DNA from: Rhizobium sp. WYJ-E13
GTDB lineage: Bacteria > Pseudomonadota > Alphaproteobacteria > Rhizobiales > Rhizobiaceae
Direction of reading: 5' to 3'
Assembly: GCF_018987265.1 (NCBI RefSeq)
Contig: NZ_CP076853.1
Coordinates: 3,723,501 to 3,787,500 of the forward strand
Length of the DNA stretch: 64,000 nt
Shown: piece after piece, positions 60,504-64,000 of the stretch
How the letters are laid out: each line of letters begins with the position of its first letter
Numbering within the stretch: position 1 is the stretch's first letter
Notes under the pieces: generated by a model
Seen by the model: only the letters and a program-made list of their open reading frames with translations
Databases searched by the model: none
What the model was told of the DNA's origin: nothing
Made by a program: the position numbers and the translations under genes

Positions 60504-60579
60504 GGATTTTGTCATGCCCTAAGGTTTTCTTGAGCCAAAAGCAATAGTTTTGACCGGAAGAAGACTGCGGCAGAAAGGC

Positions 60580-61614
60580 TTAGATCAGCCCTGCGGCCGT
60601 CATCAGCTCCACGACCTTCTTGCTGTCGAGGGTCGAAGCTTCGACCTTTGGTGCGTTGAGGTCGGCAAGCGGCACCAGCTTGTCGTTGGAAGCTGCATCC
60701 TTGCCGACGGCATATTCAAAGGAATCGCCATCCTTGAGCACCGCTTGACCGGCCTTGCTGGTGAGGTACTTGATGAAAGTCTGGGCTTCCTTCATATGCT
60801 GCGTGGACTTCAGGATACCGCCGCCCGAAACGCTGACGAAAGCGCCTGGATCCTGGTTCTTGAAATAGTGCAGGCCGACATTCTTGCTGTTCTCGCCGGT
60901 CTTCGCCTGATCGCCGAACCAGTAATAGTGATAGATGATCGCGCCTTCGACTTCACCGGCATTGACGGCCTTCATGGCGACGCTGTTGCCCTTGTAGGGG
61001 GTGGCGTTGTCCTTGAGACCCTTCAGCCAAGCCTTGGTGGCGTCTTCGCCCTTCAGCTGCAGGAAGGCCGCAACGATCGCCTGGAAGTCTGCGCCGGCAG
61101 GAGCTGCACCCCAACGTCCCTTCCAGGCCGGATCCTGGAGTTCGAGCATCGACTTCGGCAGCTTGTCTTCCGTCAGCTTCGTCTTGTCATAGGCAAAAAC
61201 GGTGGTGCGGGCGGCAATGCCGGTCCACATGCCATCAGCCGGGCGGTACTGTTCCGGAACCTGATCCAGCGTATCCTTCTCGATCGGCGCGAACAGGCCG
61301 GCGCCGTCGACAAGCGACATCGCCGGCGAGTTTTCGGTCAGGAATACGTCGGCAGGCGATGCATCGCCTTCCTGGATGATCTGGTTGGCGAACTGCATGT
61401 CGCTGCCCTGGCGCATGGTGACCTTGATACCGGTCTCCTTGGTAAAGACATCGATCCATTCGCGGCCGAGGCTTTCGTGCTGGGCGTTGTAAACGACGAT
61501 ACCTTCGGACTCCTGCGCATTGGCGCTGCCGGCGAGTGCGGTGGCGGCTAGAAGCGAAAGAAGCGAAGCGGCAAGCACGAGCGCGCCGGAAAGACGGTTA
61601 AGAGCAGTTTTCAT
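60580..61614 (-). CDS. fbpA: Ferric iron-binding periplasmic protein
   Basis: 344 residues from ATG 61614, with CGGAGG five bases upstream. Signal peptide at residues 1-34 (ending ANAQ). The mature part follows Haemophilus FbpA: IVVYNAQHESLGREW at the start, then ENSPAMSLVDGAGL, YKGNSVAMKAVNAGEVEGAI and the tyrosine pair YHYYW that chelates ferric iron. Preceded by two iron-responsive boxes, consistent with iron-repressed expression. It heads fbpABC. Confidence 0.93.
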   Translation of the reverse strand: MKTALNRLSGALVLAASLLSLLAATALAGSANAQESEGIVVYNAQHESLGREWIDVFTKETGIKVTMRQGSDMQFANQIIQEGDASPADVFLTENSPAMSLVDGAGLFAPIEKDTLDQVPEQYRPADGMWTGIAARTTVFAYDKTKLTEDKLPKSMLELQDPAWKGRWGAAPAGADFQAIVAAFLQLKGEDATKAWLKGLKDNATPYKGNSVAMKAVNAGEVEGAIIYHYYWFGDQAKTGENSKNVGLHYFKNQDPGAFVSVSGGGILKSTQHMKEAQTFIKYLTSKAGQAVLKDGDSFEYAVGKDAASNDKLVPLADLNAPKVEASTLDSKKVVELMTAAGLI

Positions 61615-61675
61615 GATGACCTCCGTGGCGATGTCACCCGAGCTTCCAAGGGTGATGGCAGGCGTATATTTTTGT

Positions 61676-61690
61676 TGACTGATTACTTCA
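61676..61690. promoter_or_regulatory. Iron-responsive operator (IRO box) 1 of fbpA
   Basis: TGA-CTGATTACT-TCA matches the RirA operator TGA-N9-TCA exactly, 62 bases upstream of the fbpA ATG. Confidence 0.6.
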
Positions 61691-61723
61691 AGTTTCGGGG
61701 TCAAAAAAATCATCACAATATCT

Positions 61724-61738
61724 TGACTTAATTTTTCA
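61724..61738. promoter_or_regulatory. Iron-responsive operator (IRO box) 2 of fbpA
   Basis: TGA-CTTAATTTT-TCA matches TGA-N9-TCA exactly, 33 bp beyond box 1 in an AT-rich region. Two boxes in one promoter strengthen the RirA call. Confidence 0.6.
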
Positions 61739-61766
61739 TATTACCGGGAATAAATCCGGGATTGAT

Positions 61767-61799
61767 CAAAAAAAGGCGACGCTCAAGAGGCGTCGCCTT
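61767..61799 (-). terminator. Intrinsic terminator of the pipecolate operon
   Basis: 10-bp perfect stem AAGGCGACGC (61773-61782) / GCGTCGCCTT (61790-61799), 7-nt loop, followed on the minus strand by TTTTTT. 22 bases past the dehydrogenase stop. Confidence 0.9.
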
Positions 61800-61820
61800 C
61801 CGATGCTTCAACAGCTTAAA

Positions 61821-63359
<1,539 letters not shown>

Positions 63360-63384
63360 TGTCTTGGTTCCAGTCTTGTTGTTC

Positions 63385-64000
63385 TCAGAAACGGGCATCC
63401 GCGAAATGGGCGACCTGAGCGCCGGCTTCGTACCATAGTTCCCTGAGCGCGCGGAAGCTCGGCTCACGCGGATCGGTCAGCGGCAGCGGCAGGTCCGCCT
63501 CGCCGACCCGGCCAAGGATATGTTCCGCCAACGTGCGGCCGAATATCGTGCCGGGCGCGATCCCACGGCCATTGTAGCCCGAAAAACCAATAACGTTGGG
63601 GGCGAATTTGTGGAAGCGCGGCAGCGCATTGTCGGTCATGCCGATCTGACCATACCACTCGCATTCGAACTCGACATCGCCGATTTCAGGGAAGAGCCGC
63701 TTCAACGAGCGTTTGGCCCAGCCCTTGTGAACGGAAAGGCCGGTATTGCGCAGCGCCCCGACACTGCCGAAGACCAGTCGCCCTGCCTGATCCATCCGGA
63801 AGGACGAGAGGATCTCCTTCGTATCCCAAACGCCTTCGCGATTGGGCAGGATCGACTGGCGCAAATTATGGCCGAGCGGCACGGTGGCGAAATTGAAATA
63901 GGGCAGAAACACTTGCTCGTTACGAACCTGCTCCCAGGGGCCGGTGCTATAGGCGTCGGTCGCGACGATGATCCAGTCGGCAGTGACCTGCCCCTGCGCC
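63385..64000 (-). CDS. amaA: FAD-dependent oxidase, L-pipecolate oxidase-like (partial, N-terminus off window)
   Basis: The frame is open to the right edge; about 204 C-terminal residues are present, including VTADWIIVATDAYSTGPW and, near the end, GFSGYNGRGIAPGTIFGR, the C-terminal FAD-binding stretch of the DAO/GlpD-type amine oxidases. The N-terminal GxGxxG is outside the window. Pairing with the P6C dehydrogenase argues for L-pipecolate oxidase (AmaA); without the dehydrogenase it would only be called a DAO-family oxidoreductase. Catalyses pipecolate to P6C with oxygen or quinone as acceptor. Confidence 0.8.
   Translation of the reverse strand, partial: AQGQVTADWIIVATDAYSTGPWEQVRNEQVFLPYFNFATVPLGHNLRQSILPNREGVWDTKEILSSFRMDQAGRLVFGSVGALRNTGLSVHKGWAKRSLKRLFPEIGDVEFECEWYGQIGMTDNALPRFHKFAPNVIGFSGYNGRGIAPGTIFGRTLAEHILGRVGEADLPLPLTDPREPSFRALRELWYEAGAQVAHFADARF

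Overview
The window reads as a chromosomal segment of a Rhizobium-type alphaproteobacterium (R. etli / R. leguminosarum / R. tropici group). The evidence is the gene content and order: acnA beside a ccmABCD-ccmG cytochrome c maturation operon, ffh-chorismate mutase-rpsP-rimM-trmD-rplS followed by leuC, a GlnK-AmtB pair with a sigma-54-like promoter, TGA-N9-TCA iron-responsive boxes typical of RirA regulation, and a uniformly GC-rich coding style. No insertion sequence, prophage, integrase or CRISPR array was seen. Species assignment is inference.

Left part, about 1-34.9 kb, is core genome. A DUF1223 secreted thioredoxin-like gene is cut by the left edge. Next come acnA (minus), ccmABCDG (plus), and a minus-strand run dapF-mtaB-ftsY-septation protein A-DUF2585. 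The plus-strand ffh to rplS group follows, with an upstream leader that carries its own promoter and intrinsic terminator. After it are an amino-acid ABC binding protein and permease without an ATPase, leuC, an aldo/keto reductase, an L,D-transpeptidase, an OmpR-family regulator coupled to a cyclic-nucleotide-binding protein, xthA, a LolA-like carrier, ftsK, amtB-glnK, tesB, a UbiH-family hydroxylase, a minus-strand run of prolyl-tRNA editing protein, YbbN-like thioredoxin, LON-domain protein and Trm112, and tRNA-Gly(GCC).

Middle part, about 34.9-41.1 kb, looks accessory. An Fnr/FixK-type box precedes the remnant of a CBS-domain gene (first ~20 codons and last ~20 codons kept, middle deleted). 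Then come a phosphoketolase, a glucoamylase-like (PF10091-type) protein, and an SbmA/BacA-like ABC membrane protein whose nucleotide-binding domain has lost its catalytic motifs.

The 41.2-57.8 kb part is a peptide uptake and degradation island. It has a first oligopeptide importer (binding protein plus two permeases, minus strand), a ROK regulator, an M81 (MlrC-like) metallopeptidase, a FadR-type GntR regulator, a second complete importer, a gamma-glutamyltransferase homologue, a DUF1028 protein, and one double ATPase that may energise both importers. A 9-N5-9 inverted repeat built on TGAACCAAT/ATTGGTTCA occurs in both control regions and may tie the two halves into one regulon. A second glucoamylase-like paralogue closes the island.

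Right part, 57.8-64 kb: an FbpABC ferric iron importer with two iron-responsive boxes, then a two-gene pipecolate/lysine catabolic operon (P6C dehydrogenase and a FAD oxidase cut by the right edge).
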